Below, one piece after another: positions 17,717-26,473 of a stretch of 64,000 bases of DNA. The notes under the pieces were generated by a model that was given only the letters and a program-made list of their open reading frames with translations, ran no database searches and was not told where the DNA came from. A program made the translations under genes and the position numbers. Each line of letters opens with the position of its first letter. The stretch's first letter is position 1. Origin of the DNA: Oryzomicrobium sp. GTDB taxonomy: Bacteria > Pseudomonadota > Gammaproteobacteria > Burkholderiales > Rhodocyclaceae. The stretch covers positions 29,010 to 93,009 of the forward strand of contig NZ_JAJTBG010000015.1 of the NCBI RefSeq assembly GCF_021287045.1, written 5' to 3'.

Positions 17717-18871
17717 GTGAAACCCGCTCAGATCCTGGTTCCCCTCGTATTCCTCGGCGTCGGCTCCGCCGCCGGCTGGATGCTGGCCCAGCGCGACGAG
17801 GCCCCCGCCGCTCCTGCCGCCGGCGCCCCGGCTGCCGCCGCCAACACCGCGAAGGCCGCCAATCCGGCCGGCGCCCGCCCCGCTGCATCCCGCGACATCG
17901 TCGAAGCGCCCAAGGGCGGCTTCGACCCGGCTTTCGTCAAGGTGGCCGCCGCGACGAAGGCCCGGGTGCCGGACGGCACCCCCATCTCCGGCAAGCTGGC
18001 CTTCGACGCCGAGCACCTGCACCTGGTGTCGTCCCGCGTGGCGGGCCGGCTCGATCGCATCCTGGTGTTCGAAGGCGCCAAGGTGGGGGCCGGCCAGCCC
18101 TTGGCCGAGCTGTACAGCCCGGACTGGATTTCGGCCCAGAACGAGTTGCTGCTCGCCCGCAACACCCTGCGCACCCTGGCCTCCGCCGGCCAGCCCGACC
18201 TGCTGGAAGACGCCAAGGCCACCGAGCAGTCGGCGCGCAACCGCATGAAGGTGCTGGGGGCTTCCGACGGCGACATCGCCCAGGTGGCCAAGACCGGGGT
18301 GGTGAGCAACTACCTGACCCTGCGGGCGCCGATCGCCGGCACCGTGACCAAGCGCAACATGGACCCGGGCGCCTTCCTCAACGTGGGCGACAACTTCATG
18401 ACCGTTTCCGACACCAGCCACGTCTGGTTCGTCGGCAACATCTACGAGCAGGACTACGCCCGCATCAAGATCGGCCAGACCCTGGAATTGCAGGCGCCGG
18501 CGCTGCCGGGCCGCACCTTCCGCGGCACGGTCAACTTCATCGGCACCAACCTGGACCCGGTGACCCACACCTTGCCGATCCGCTGCACCGTGCCCAACGG
18601 GGACGGCACCCTGCGGCCCGAGCTGTTCGTCTCGGCCACCCTGGTGACCGGCGAGAAGGACGTGGTGGTGGTGCCCAAGGCGGCGGTGGTGACCGCCCGC
18701 CAGGCGTCCTACGTGTTCGTCGAGGAAACCCAGGGGCGCTTCCGCCGCGTGGCGGTGACCGCCTCGCCCTTGCCGGACGGCCGCATGGCCGTCGCCAGCG
18801 GCCTCAAGGGCGACGAGCAGGTGGTGGTGGAAGGGGCGACCCTGATCAACGAAATCATGGCGCGCCAGTGA
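17717..18871 (+). CDS. czcB: Periplasmic adaptor subunit, CzcB/CusB-like (system 1)
   Basis: A 384-residue membrane-fusion protein. A hydrophobic N-terminal anchor (ILVPLVFLGVGSAAGWML) is followed by an Ala/Pro-rich linker. The barrel-sandwich and hairpin region contains SSRVAGRLDRILVFEGAKV and LTLRAPIAGTVTKRNMDPGAFLNVGD, the lipoyl-like motif of HlyD/CusB adaptors. No clear Cys/Met-rich metal site is present. It bridges CzcA and CzcC, and is spaced 22 bases before czcA. Confidence 0.88.
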   Translation: MKPAQILVPLVFLGVGSAAGWMLAQRDEAPAAPAAGAPAAAANTAKAANPAGARPAASRDIVEAPKGGFDPAFVKVAAATKARVPDGTPISGKLAFDAEHLHLVSSRVAGRLDRILVFEGAKVGAGQPLAELYSPDWISAQNELLLARNTLRTLASAGQPDLLEDAKATEQSARNRMKVLGASDGDIAQVAKTGVVSNYLTLRAPIAGTVTKRNMDPGAFLNVGDNFMTVSDTSHVWFVGNIYEQDYARIKIGQTLELQAPALPGRTFRGTVNFIGTNLDPVTHTLPIRCTVPNGDGTLRPELFVSATLVTGEKDVVVVPKAAVVTARQASYVFVEETQGRFRRVAVTASPLPDGRMAVASGLKGDEQVVVEGATLINEIMARQ

Positions 18872-18893
18872 GCGCCGCAACGGAACCCGTCCG

Positions 18894-21800
18894 ATGAGTT
18901 CTGCCAGCTCCTTCATCCACGGCGTCCTCAAGCGCCGTGCGATCATCCTCGCCCTTTCCCTGGGCCTATTGCTGCTGGGCGCCTTCTCGTTCAAGCAGCT
19001 GCCGATCGAACCCTACCCGAACATCTCGCCCCTCAACGTCCAGATCATTTCCCAGTGGGCCGGGCGCAGCACCCTGGAGGTGGAGCGCCAGCTGACCATC
19101 CCCATCGAAACGGCCCTGGCCGGGGTGCCGGAGGTCAAGTCGTTCCGCTCCGTATCCCTGTTCGGCCTGTCGGTGGTGACCTTGCAGTTCCGCGAGGGGG
19201 CCGACGCCTTCAAGGCGCGCCACGACGTCCAGCTCTACCTGACCAACGCCAACCTGCCGCAGAACGTGCAGCCGTCCCTGAGCCCGGACGCCGACGCCCT
19301 GGGCGAGGTGATGCGCTACCGGGTGGAGAGCGACCGGCACGACCTGATCACCATCAAGGCCTACCAGGACTGGGAAATCTACAAGCTGCTCAAGACCGTG
19401 CCCGGCGTGGCCGACATCACCGGCTTCGGCGGCATGGTCAAGCAGTACCAGGTCCAGCCGATTCCGGCCAAGCTGCTGGCCTACGATGTGTCCCTGCCCC
19501 AGCTGGTGACCGCCCTGACCAACGCCAACGCCAACGTGGGCGGCGACACCCTGGCCGCCGGCGAGCAGCGCTACGTGGTGCGCGGCGTCGGCCTGATCCG
19601 CTCCCTGGAGGACATCCGCAACATCGTGGTGGCGGTGAACCAGGGGGTGCCGGTGCGGGTCGGCGATGTGTCCAACGTCACCCTGGGCTACGCCCCCCGC
19701 CTCGGCCAGGTGCAGTACAACGACCGGGACGAGACGGTGGAAGGCATCGTCCTGATGCGCCGCGGCGGCAACGCCACCGAGATGCTCGACAAGGTGCGCA
19801 CCCGCATCAGCGAGATCAACCAGAGCGGCCAGTTGCCCGAAGGCATGAAGATGGTGCCGTTCTACGACCGGCAGAACCTGCTCGACCTGACCACCCACAC
19901 GGTCAAGCACGCCCTGTTCTTCGGCATCACCCTGGTGCTGGTGGTGCTGTACACCTTCCTCGGCAACTTCCGCGCGGCGATCCTGGTGGCGGCGGTGATT
20001 CCCCTGGCCCTGTGCGTGTCCTTCGTCGGCATGCACCTGTTCAAGGTACCGGCCAACCTGATCTCCCTGGGAGCCATCGACTTCGGCCTGATCGTGGATG
20101 CGGCGGTGATCGTCATCGAGAACATCATGCGCAAGCTGGAGGAGGGCGAGACCCACCTGTGGCCGGCGATCATCACCGCCACCGCCGAAGTGCAGCGGGC
20201 CATGATCTTCTCCACCGGCATCATCATCACCGCCTACTCGCCCCTGTTCATCATGGGGGGGGTGGAAGGCAAGATCTTCCATCCCATGGCCATGACCATG
20301 GGCCTGGCGCTGATGGCCTCCATCGTGCTGTCCCTGACCTTCATTCCGGCGGCCGGCTCGTTCATGTTCAAGGGCGGGGTCAAGCCCCATGCCCCCCGCT
20401 TCGTCGGCTGGATTCTCAAGGTCTACGAACCGCTCCTGGTGAAGCTGCTCGACCGGCCCAAGACCGTCCTGTCGGTGGCCCTGGTGGCCTTCGCCCTGGC
20501 GGTGCTGAGCGCCATCAAGCTGGGTACCAGCTTCCTGCCGACCCTGGAAGAGAACAACCTGTGGATCCGGGTGACCCTGCCCAACACGGTGGACCTGAGC
20601 TACTCGTCCCAGGTGGCCAAGAACATCCGTTCGTTCATCTACCAGCAGCCCGAGGTGCAGAACGTCACCGTGCAGATCGGCCGGCCCGACGACGGCACCG
20701 ATTCCACCGGCGTGTTCAACCTGGAGTTCGCCACCTTCTTCAAGCATCCGGACACCTGGCCCGCCGGCGAAACCCGGGAGGACATCATCAAGCGCCTGGA
20801 AAGCGAGTTGAAGCGCATCCCGGGCATCGAATACAACTTCTCCCAGTACATCCAGGACAACGTGGCCGAGGCCATTTCCGGGGTGAAGGGCGAGAACTCG
20901 GTGAAGATCTTCGGCGACGACCTGGTGCAACTGGAGCAGAAGGCCATCCAGGTCCAGGGCATCCTGCGCAGCATCCAGGGCGTGGCCGACGTGGGCATCT
21001 TCCGCGAGCTGGGCCAGCCCACCCTGAACGTGGCGGTGGACCGGGCGGCGGCAGCCCGCTTCGGCCTCAACGTGGCCGACATCGAGTCCCTGGTGACCAA
21101 CGCCATCGGCGGGGCGCCCGCCACCTCCATCCTGGAAGGTGAGCGCAGCTTCGACCTGGCGGTGCGCTTCCCCGAAGTGAACCGGAACACGGTGGACAAG
21201 ATCGGCAACATGCTGGTGGATACCCCGGACAGCCAGCGCATTCCCCTGTCCATGGTGGCCAAGGTGGAGATCGCCGACGGCCCCTTCTTCATCTACCGTG
21301 AAGGCGCCCTACGCTACATCGCCATCAAGTTCGGCGTGCGCGAGCGCGACCTGGGCTCGGCGGTGGCGGAGGCCCAGCAGCGGGTGAACGCCGAGGTCGA
21401 GCTGCCCCGAGGCTACCGGGTCAAATGGGACGGCCAGTTCAACCAGATGAAGGAAGCCCAGCAGAAGCTGGCGGTGATCATCCCGCTCACCCTGCTGACC
21501 ATCTTCCTGCTGCTCTACACCACCTTCGGCAATGCCCGGGACGCCGGCCTGGTGCTGCTCAACGTGCCGTTCGCGGCCATCGGCGGCATCGCCGCCCTGC
21601 ATCTGGCCGGGGAGGACCTGTCGATCTCGGCCGGCATCGGCTTCCTGTCCCTGTTCGGTATCGCTATCCAGGACGGGGTGATCCTCATCTCCTACGTCAA
21701 GAAGCTCTACGACGAGAAGGCCGGCACCTTGCGCGACGCGGTGATCCAGGGCGCCTCCCTGCGGCTGCGGCCGGTGCTGATGACGGCGCTGCTGGCGGGC

Positions 21801-21968
21801 CTGGGCCTGCTGCCGGCGGCCCTGTCCCACGCCATCGGCTCCCAGGCCCAGCGGCCCCTGGCCCTGGTCATCGTCGGCGGCATGATCACCACCACCCTGC
21901 TTACCCTGCTGGTGCTGCCGGTGGTGTTCTACCGCACCCACGAACGGCGCGCCAAACCCCGGGATTGA
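18894..21968 (+). CDS. czcA: Heavy-metal RND pump, CzcA family (system 1)
   Basis: A 1024-residue heavy-metal-efflux RND transporter with 12 predicted membrane segments and two large periplasmic loops. The proton-relay motif in the fourth segment is DFGLIVDAAVIVIEN: Asp396, Asp402 and Glu409, the same 6/7 spacing as D402/D408/E415 of Cupriavidus CzcA. This places it with divalent (Zn/Co/Cd/Ni) rather than Cu/Ag pumps, by family knowledge. An alanine replaces the usual glycine after the second Asp. Last gene of czcCBA, followed by a terminator. Confidence 0.9.
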   Translation: MSSASSFIHGVLKRRAIILALSLGLLLLGAFSFKQLPIEPYPNISPLNVQIISQWAGRSTLEVERQLTIPIETALAGVPEVKSFRSVSLFGLSVVTLQFREGADAFKARHDVQLYLTNANLPQNVQPSLSPDADALGEVMRYRVESDRHDLITIKAYQDWEIYKLLKTVPGVADITGFGGMVKQYQVQPIPAKLLAYDVSLPQLVTALTNANANVGGDTLAAGEQRYVVRGVGLIRSLEDIRNIVVAVNQGVPVRVGDVSNVTLGYAPRLGQVQYNDRDETVEGIVLMRRGGNATEMLDKVRTRISEINQSGQLPEGMKMVPFYDRQNLLDLTTHTVKHALFFGITLVLVVLYTFLGNFRAAILVAAVIPLALCVSFVGMHLFKVPANLISLGAIDFGLIVDAAVIVIENIMRKLEEGETHLWPAIITATAEVQRAMIFSTGIIITAYSPLFIMGGVEGKIFHPMAMTMGLALMASIVLSLTFIPAAGSFMFKGGVKPHAPRFVGWILKVYEPLLVKLLDRPKTVLSVALVAFALAVLSAIKLGTSFLPTLEENNLWIRVTLPNTVDLSYSSQVAKNIRSFIYQQPEVQNVTVQIGRPDDGTDSTGVFNLEFATFFKHPDTWPAGETREDIIKRLESELKRIPGIEYNFSQYIQDNVAEAISGVKGENSVKIFGDDLVQLEQKAIQVQGILRSIQGVADVGIFRELGQPTLNVAVDRAAAARFGLNVADIESLVTNAIGGAPATSILEGERSFDLAVRFPEVNRNTVDKIGNMLVDTPDSQRIPLSMVAKVEIADGPFFIYREGALRYIAIKFGVRERDLGSAVAEAQQRVNAEVELPRGYRVKWDGQFNQMKEAQQKLAVIIPLTLLTIFLLLYTTFGNARDAGLVLLNVPFAAIGGIAALHLAGEDLSISAGIGFLSLFGIAIQDGVILISYVKKLYDEKAGTLRDAVIQGASLRLRPVLMTALLAGLGLLPAALSHAIGSQAQRPLALVIVGGMITTTLLTLLVLPVVFYRTHERRAKPRD

Positions 21969-22005
21969 TCCCGGCGGGCTGCGGCCCGGACTCTGCCCGA
22001 GCAGA

Positions 22006-22034
22006 CGAAACGCCCTCTTCGGAGGGCGTTTTCG
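22006..22034 (+). terminator. Terminator of czcCBA system 1
   Basis: AACGCCCTC (22009-22017) pairs with GAGGGCGTT (22022-22030) around a TTCG tetraloop, followed by TTCGTTT. Confidence 0.85.
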
Positions 22035-22107
22035 TTTGCTGCTTTCGTTTCGTCGTGGCCGGGAGACTGGAAGGTTGGGGCGGGAGCGTTGCGGGGCTCT
22101 GCAAAGG

Positions 22108-22137
22108 CCGACGCCCTCCGGCAGGGGAGGGCGTCGG
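22108..22137 (-). terminator. Terminator after mgtA
   Basis: CCGACGCCCTCC (22108-22119) pairs with GGAGGGCGTCGG (22126-22137). On the minus strand the stem is followed by only a short T run, so it is moderately strong. Confidence 0.6.
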
Positions 22138-22184
22138 GGGTGGGGCGGTGGAGGCGGCGGGCCGCCGTGGGATCGCCTACCAGG

Positions 22185-24950
22185 TCACTGCCAGCCGTAG
22201 CGGCGGGTGTAGAAGCCCTTCATGGCCTGGGTCAGCACCATGTAGCCGAGCAGGATCGCCAGCAGGAAGGGGAAGTAGCCGGCGGGCAGGGGCTGGAACT
22301 TGAAGTAGTCGGCCAGGGGCCCCATCGGAATGAACAGGCCGACGGCCATGATGAGGATCGTGGCGCTCATCAGGGGCCAGGAGGCGCGGCTTTGCAGGAA
22401 GGGGATGCGCGGGGTGCGGATCATGTGCACGATCAGGGTCTGGGTGAGCAGGCCGACTACGAACCAGCCGGACTGGAACAGGCTCTGGGCGGCCACCGTG
22501 TCGGCCTTGAAGACGTACCACATGACGGCGAAGGTGGTGATGTCGAAGATCGAGCTGATCGGGCCGAAGAACAGCATGAAGCGGCCCAGTTCCCCAGCCT
22601 GCCAGCGCTGGGGCGAGCGCAGCATGTCGTCGTCCACGTTGTCGAAGGGGATGGCGATCTGGGAGATGTCGTAGAGCAGGTTCTGCACCAGCAGCTGCAT
22701 CGGCAGCATGGGCAAAAAGGGCAGGAAAGCGCTCGCCACCAGCACCGAGAAGACGTTGCCGAAGTTGGAGCTGGCGGTCATCTTGATGTACTTGAGCATG
22801 TTGGCGAAGGTGCGCCGCCCTTCCTGCACTCCCTCTTCAAGCACCATCAGGCTCTTTTCCAGCAGGATGATGTCGGCGGCTTCCTTGGCGATGTCCACCG
22901 CCGTGTCCACCGAGATGCCGATGTCGGCGGAGCGCAGCGCCGCCGCGTCGTTGATGCCGTCGCCCATGAAGCCCACCACGTGGCCGTTGGCCTTGAGCTG
23001 ACGGACGATGCGGTCCTTGTGGGCCGGGGTCAGCTTGGCGAAGACATTGTTGCGCTCCACCGTCTCGGCCAGGGTAGCGTCGCTCATGGTCTCGATCTGG
23101 GTGCCCAGCACCACGCCGCTCATGTCCAGGCCCACCTCGCGGCAGATCTTGGTGGTGACCAGCTCGTTGTCGCCGGTGAGGATCTTCACCGCCACGCCGT
23201 GGTCGTTGAGGGCCTGGATGGCCGGGGCCGAGGTTTCCTTGGGGGGGTCCAGGAAGGCCACGTAGCCCACCAGGGTCAGTTCCTTCTCGTCGGCCACGCC
23301 GTAGGTGTCCTGGGTCGGCGGCAGCTCGCGGCAGGCCACCGCCACCACGCGCAGGCCTTCCCGGTTGAGGGCTGCGGTCACGTCGCGGATTTCGGCCAGC
23401 AGGGCGTCCCCCAAGGGCGCCTCGGTCTCGCCCTGGCGCACGTGGCTGCACACCGAAAGGATTTCCTCCACGGCACCCTTGCAGATCAGCAGGTGGTGCT
23501 GCTCCTGTTCGGCCACCACCACCGACATGCGCCGCCGGGTGAAATCGAAGGGAATCTCGTCCACCTTGCGGAAGGCGGTGGCCACCTGCAGGTTCCGGTG
23601 CACCTCGGCGTGCTCCAGTACCGCCACGTCGAGCAGGTTCTTCAGGCCGGTCTGGTAGTAGCTGTTCAGGTAGGCCAGCTCCAGCACGTCGTCGGAGGGC
23701 TCGCCGAAGACGTCGGTGTGGCGTTCGAGGAAGATCTTGTCCTGGGTCAGGGTGCCCGTCTTGTCGGTGCACAGCACGTCCATGGCGCCGAAGTTCTGGA
23801 TGGCGTCGAGGCGCTTGACGATCACCTTCTTGCGCGACAGCACCACCGCCCCCTTGGCCAGGGTCGAGGTGACGATCATCGGCAGCATTTCCGGGGTCAG
23901 CCCCACGGCGATGGACAGGGCGAAGAGGAAGGCTTCCAGCCAGTCGCCCTTGGTCAGGCCGTTGATGAACAGCACCAGGGGCGCCATCACGAACATGAAG
24001 CGGATCAGCAGCCAGCTCACCTTGTTGACCCCGGCCTGGAAGGCGGTGGTCACCCGGTCGCCGCCGGTGACCCGCTGGGCCAGGGCGCCGAAATAGGTCT
24101 TGCCGCCGGTGGACACCACCACGGCGGTGGCCACCCCGCTCACCACGTTGGTGCCCATGAACAGGATGTTGTCCAGCTCCAGGGGGTTGGCCTGGCTTTC
24201 ATCGCGCAGCTGAGCGAACTTTTCCACCGGCAGGGATTCGCCGGTCATGGCCGACTGGCTGACGAACAGGTCCTTGGCGGTGAGAATGCGCAGGTCGGCG
24301 GGGATCATGTCGCCGGCCGAGAGCAGCACCAGGTCGCCGGGCACCAGCTCGCTCAGGGGAATCTCCCGGCGCCAGGCCGGGCGGGTGTGGATTTCCACCC
24401 CGTAGTAGCGGCGGAAGAGGGGAGCGGCCTCCTCGCTGATGTCGCGGCGAATCACCGTGGCCGTGTTGCTCACCATCTCCTTGAGCTTGTCGGCGGCCCG
24501 GTTGGACTTGCCTTCCTGCCAGAAGCGGATGAGGGTGGAGAGGGCCACCATGGCGGCGATCACCACCGCCGCCTTCATGTCCTCGGTGACGTAGGAAATG
24601 CCGGCCAGCAGGGTGAGCAGCAGGTTGAAGGGGTTCTTGTAGCAGTGCCACAGGTGGTGCCACCAGGGCAGGGGCTTTTCGTGCTCGACCTCGTTGGGGC
24701 CGACCCGCTCGCGGATCGCTTCGGCCTGGCTCTCGGTCAGGCCGTCGGTGTGGGAATCGAGCTGGGCCAGCAACTCGGGCACCGCCTTGCGGGCGGCGGC
24801 CACCAGGTCCTGGGCCAGGGACGGGGGCATTTCCCGGCTGATGCCGGTGCCGGTGAGCCCCTCCAGCAGCGCCTGGCGGCGGAAGTGGCGGGTGATGGCG
24901 CGGGTGCGCACGAAGCCGGCGAAGAATTCTTTGACGATGGAGAGATTCAT
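22185..24950 (-). CDS. mgtA: Magnesium-translocating P-type ATPase
   Basis: A 921-residue P3B-type ATPase. Phosphorylated Asp396 lies in CTDKTGTLTQDK. Other marks are the actuator motif SAMTGESLPVEKF, hinge GFMGDGINDAAALRSADIG, and C-terminal membrane segments ending near MLTQAMKGFYTRRYGWQ. Length and layout match MgtA/MgtB, which import Mg2+ across the inner membrane when Mg2+ is low. The ATG at 24950 follows AGGAGATCCCCC. A 36-base hairpin sits just upstream in the leader. Same strand as czcBAC system 2 but 164 bases after it, so separate transcription is likely. Confidence 0.92.
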   Translation of the reverse strand: MNLSIVKEFFAGFVRTRAITRHFRRQALLEGLTGTGISREMPPSLAQDLVAAARKAVPELLAQLDSHTDGLTESQAEAIRERVGPNEVEHEKPLPWWHHLWHCYKNPFNLLLTLLAGISYVTEDMKAAVVIAAMVALSTLIRFWQEGKSNRAADKLKEMVSNTATVIRRDISEEAAPLFRRYYGVEIHTRPAWRREIPLSELVPGDLVLLSAGDMIPADLRILTAKDLFVSQSAMTGESLPVEKFAQLRDESQANPLELDNILFMGTNVVSGVATAVVVSTGGKTYFGALAQRVTGGDRVTTAFQAGVNKVSWLLIRFMFVMAPLVLFINGLTKGDWLEAFLFALSIAVGLTPEMLPMIVTSTLAKGAVVLSRKKVIVKRLDAIQNFGAMDVLCTDKTGTLTQDKIFLERHTDVFGEPSDDVLELAYLNSYYQTGLKNLLDVAVLEHAEVHRNLQVATAFRKVDEIPFDFTRRRMSVVVAEQEQHHLLICKGAVEEILSVCSHVRQGETEAPLGDALLAEIRDVTAALNREGLRVVAVACRELPPTQDTYGVADEKELTLVGYVAFLDPPKETSAPAIQALNDHGVAVKILTGDNELVTTKICREVGLDMSGVVLGTQIETMSDATLAETVERNNVFAKLTPAHKDRIVRQLKANGHVVGFMGDGINDAAALRSADIGISVDTAVDIAKEAADIILLEKSLMVLEEGVQEGRRTFANMLKYIKMTASSNFGNVFSVLVASAFLPFLPMLPMQLLVQNLLYDISQIAIPFDNVDDDMLRSPQRWQAGELGRFMLFFGPISSIFDITTFAVMWYVFKADTVAAQSLFQSGWFVVGLLTQTLIVHMIRTPRIPFLQSRASWPLMSATILIMAVGLFIPMGPLADYFKFQPLPAGYFPFLLAILLGYMVLTQAMKGFYTRRYGWQ

Positions 24951-24969
24951 CGGGGGATCTCCTGGGCCA

Positions 24970-25005
24970 GCCCCCGGCGCCGGCGGGATGTGCTACGCCG
25001 GGGGC
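24970..25005 (-). promoter_or_regulatory. GC-rich hairpin in the mgtA leader
   Basis: GCCCCCGGCG (24970-24979) pairs with CGCCGGGGGC (24996-25005) over a 16-base loop, ending about 20 bases before the mgtA start. It may terminate the upstream czc message or act as an attenuator-like leader structure. It lacks a T run, and I see no recognised Mg2+ riboswitch motif. Confidence 0.35.
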
Positions 25006-25114
25006 ATGGATAGCGATGGATTGTCGGGCATAAAGCGGAAACGGGTGAATCCGGTGCGGATGGAGCGAACGGTTGGCCGGGGACGGGACCGGTGGGCCCT
25101 GCCCCCGGCGGGGC

Positions 25115-26461
25115 TTACAGCGTCGGGCGCAGGCCCAGGCTAAGTTGCAGTTGCACCGTGGCGGTGGCCAGGTCGGCGTTGGCTTGCAGGTAGGCCAGGT
25201 AGGTGTCGTCGGCGTCGCGCTGGGCGTTCAGCAGTTCGAGCAGGGAGGCGGCACCGCGCCGGTAGGCCTGGCGCATGCCGTCCAGCACCCGGTCCGCGTC
25301 CAGCAGCACCGATTCCCGGTAGCGGCGCACGTTTTCCCGGGCAGCGACGAACTGGCCGTAGGTGGCACGCACGTCGCTCTCGGCCTTGAGTTCCACCGAG
25401 CGCAAGGTGAGCATGGCCTGGGTCACCGCCGATTCGGCCTGGATCAGCTCGCCCTTTTGCAGACGCGACACCGGGATGGGCAGCGTGACGGTCAGGGACA
25501 GGGTCTTGGACTTTTCCGCCGGCGAGTTGATCACGTCGCCCTCGGGACCGTAGATGGGATTGACCCGGGGCGTCTGCGAAATGCCGACGTTGAAGGTCGG
25601 GTCCACCCAGCGGTTGGCGTGGGCCAGCTGGGCCTGGTCCCGGGCGTTCTCCAGGGCGGCCTGGGCCACCAGCACGTCGTCGCGCTGCTTGAGGGCCTGG
25701 GCCACCAGGGCTTCCGGGTCGCCGGCAGGCGTGTAGGCCTTGAATTCGCAGTCCAGGGACGCCTCGGGGAAGAGATCGGAGTAGCGCCGGCCCAGGGGTA
25801 CCGACAGGTTGATCAGGGCCGTCTGGGCGGCAGCCCGGGCCGAGGTCACGTCGGCGGTGAAGCGGTCCCGTTCGACCCGGGACTGGGCCAGTTCCAGCCC
25901 GCCGATGTCGCCGGCCTTCTTGCGCCGCTCGTTCATGCGCACCACGTCGGACAGGGCCTGAAGCGAATCCTCCTGCCGGACCAGGGCCTGGTTGGCACGG
26001 CAGGCCTCGGCGAAGGATGAGGCGGCGTCGTTGAACAGCTGGCGGCGGAAGCTTTCCACCGTGGCCTCGGTGAGCCGCACGTTGCTCTGGGCGGCGCGGA
26101 TGCGCCGGTCGCGCTTGCCGCCGGTCTCGATGGTCAGGGCCAGGCCCGCGGTCATGGAGTTGGCGGCGTTGGGCTTGTTTGGGGTGTACAGCTCCTTGGA
26201 GGCCAGGCCGTAGGTGAGCTGGGGGTCCGGACGCACGCCGGCGATGGATACGCCGGCCTGGGCGCTGGTGATGGTTTCGCGCTGGGCCGCCAGGTCCAGG
26301 CTATGGTTTTCCACCGCTTCCAGATAGCGGGCGAAGGGGGTGCGGGCAGCGGCGGTGGCGGTCTGGGCGCCGGCCGTCCCCGGCCCGAAGGCCAGGGGGA
26401 GCAGCAGCGCCAGGGCGGTCAGGCGGGGGGCGGCGCCCGCGATGTCGTACAGCATCTTCAT
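25115..26461 (-). CDS. czcC: Outer-membrane efflux protein, CzcC/TolC family (system 2)
   Basis: A 448-residue TolC-like protein with signal sequence (LTALALLLPLAFGPGTAGAQ). Two duplicated coiled-coil halves are seen (AQRETITSAQAGVSIAGVR; ELIQAESAVTQAMLTLRSVELKAESDVRATYGQF). It is distinct in sequence from system 1 CzcC. It is the last gene of the czcB-czcA-czcC order, 12 bases after czcA. Probable role: outer membrane channel of a second metal RND pump. Confidence 0.86.
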   Translation of the reverse strand: MKMLYDIAGAAPRLTALALLLPLAFGPGTAGAQTATAAARTPFARYLEAVENHSLDLAAQRETITSAQAGVSIAGVRPDPQLTYGLASKELYTPNKPNAANSMTAGLALTIETGGKRDRRIRAAQSNVRLTEATVESFRRQLFNDAASSFAEACRANQALVRQEDSLQALSDVVRMNERRKKAGDIGGLELAQSRVERDRFTADVTSARAAAQTALINLSVPLGRRYSDLFPEASLDCEFKAYTPAGDPEALVAQALKQRDDVLVAQAALENARDQAQLAHANRWVDPTFNVGISQTPRVNPIYGPEGDVINSPAEKSKTLSLTVTLPIPVSRLQKGELIQAESAVTQAMLTLRSVELKAESDVRATYGQFVAARENVRRYRESVLLDADRVLDGMRQAYRRGAASLLELLNAQRDADDTYLAYLQANADLATATVQLQLSLGLRPTL

Positions 26462-26473
26462 GTTGTTGTTCTC

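Noticed and set aside
22089-25013. Plus-strand 974-codon open frame opposite mgtA
   Set aside because: Composition rich in His, Gln, Gly and Val with no domain; it mirrors the P-type ATPase codons.
24951-25114. M-box Mg2+ riboswitch before mgtA
   Set aside because: Too short a leader and no recognisable M-box sequence; only a simple hairpin.
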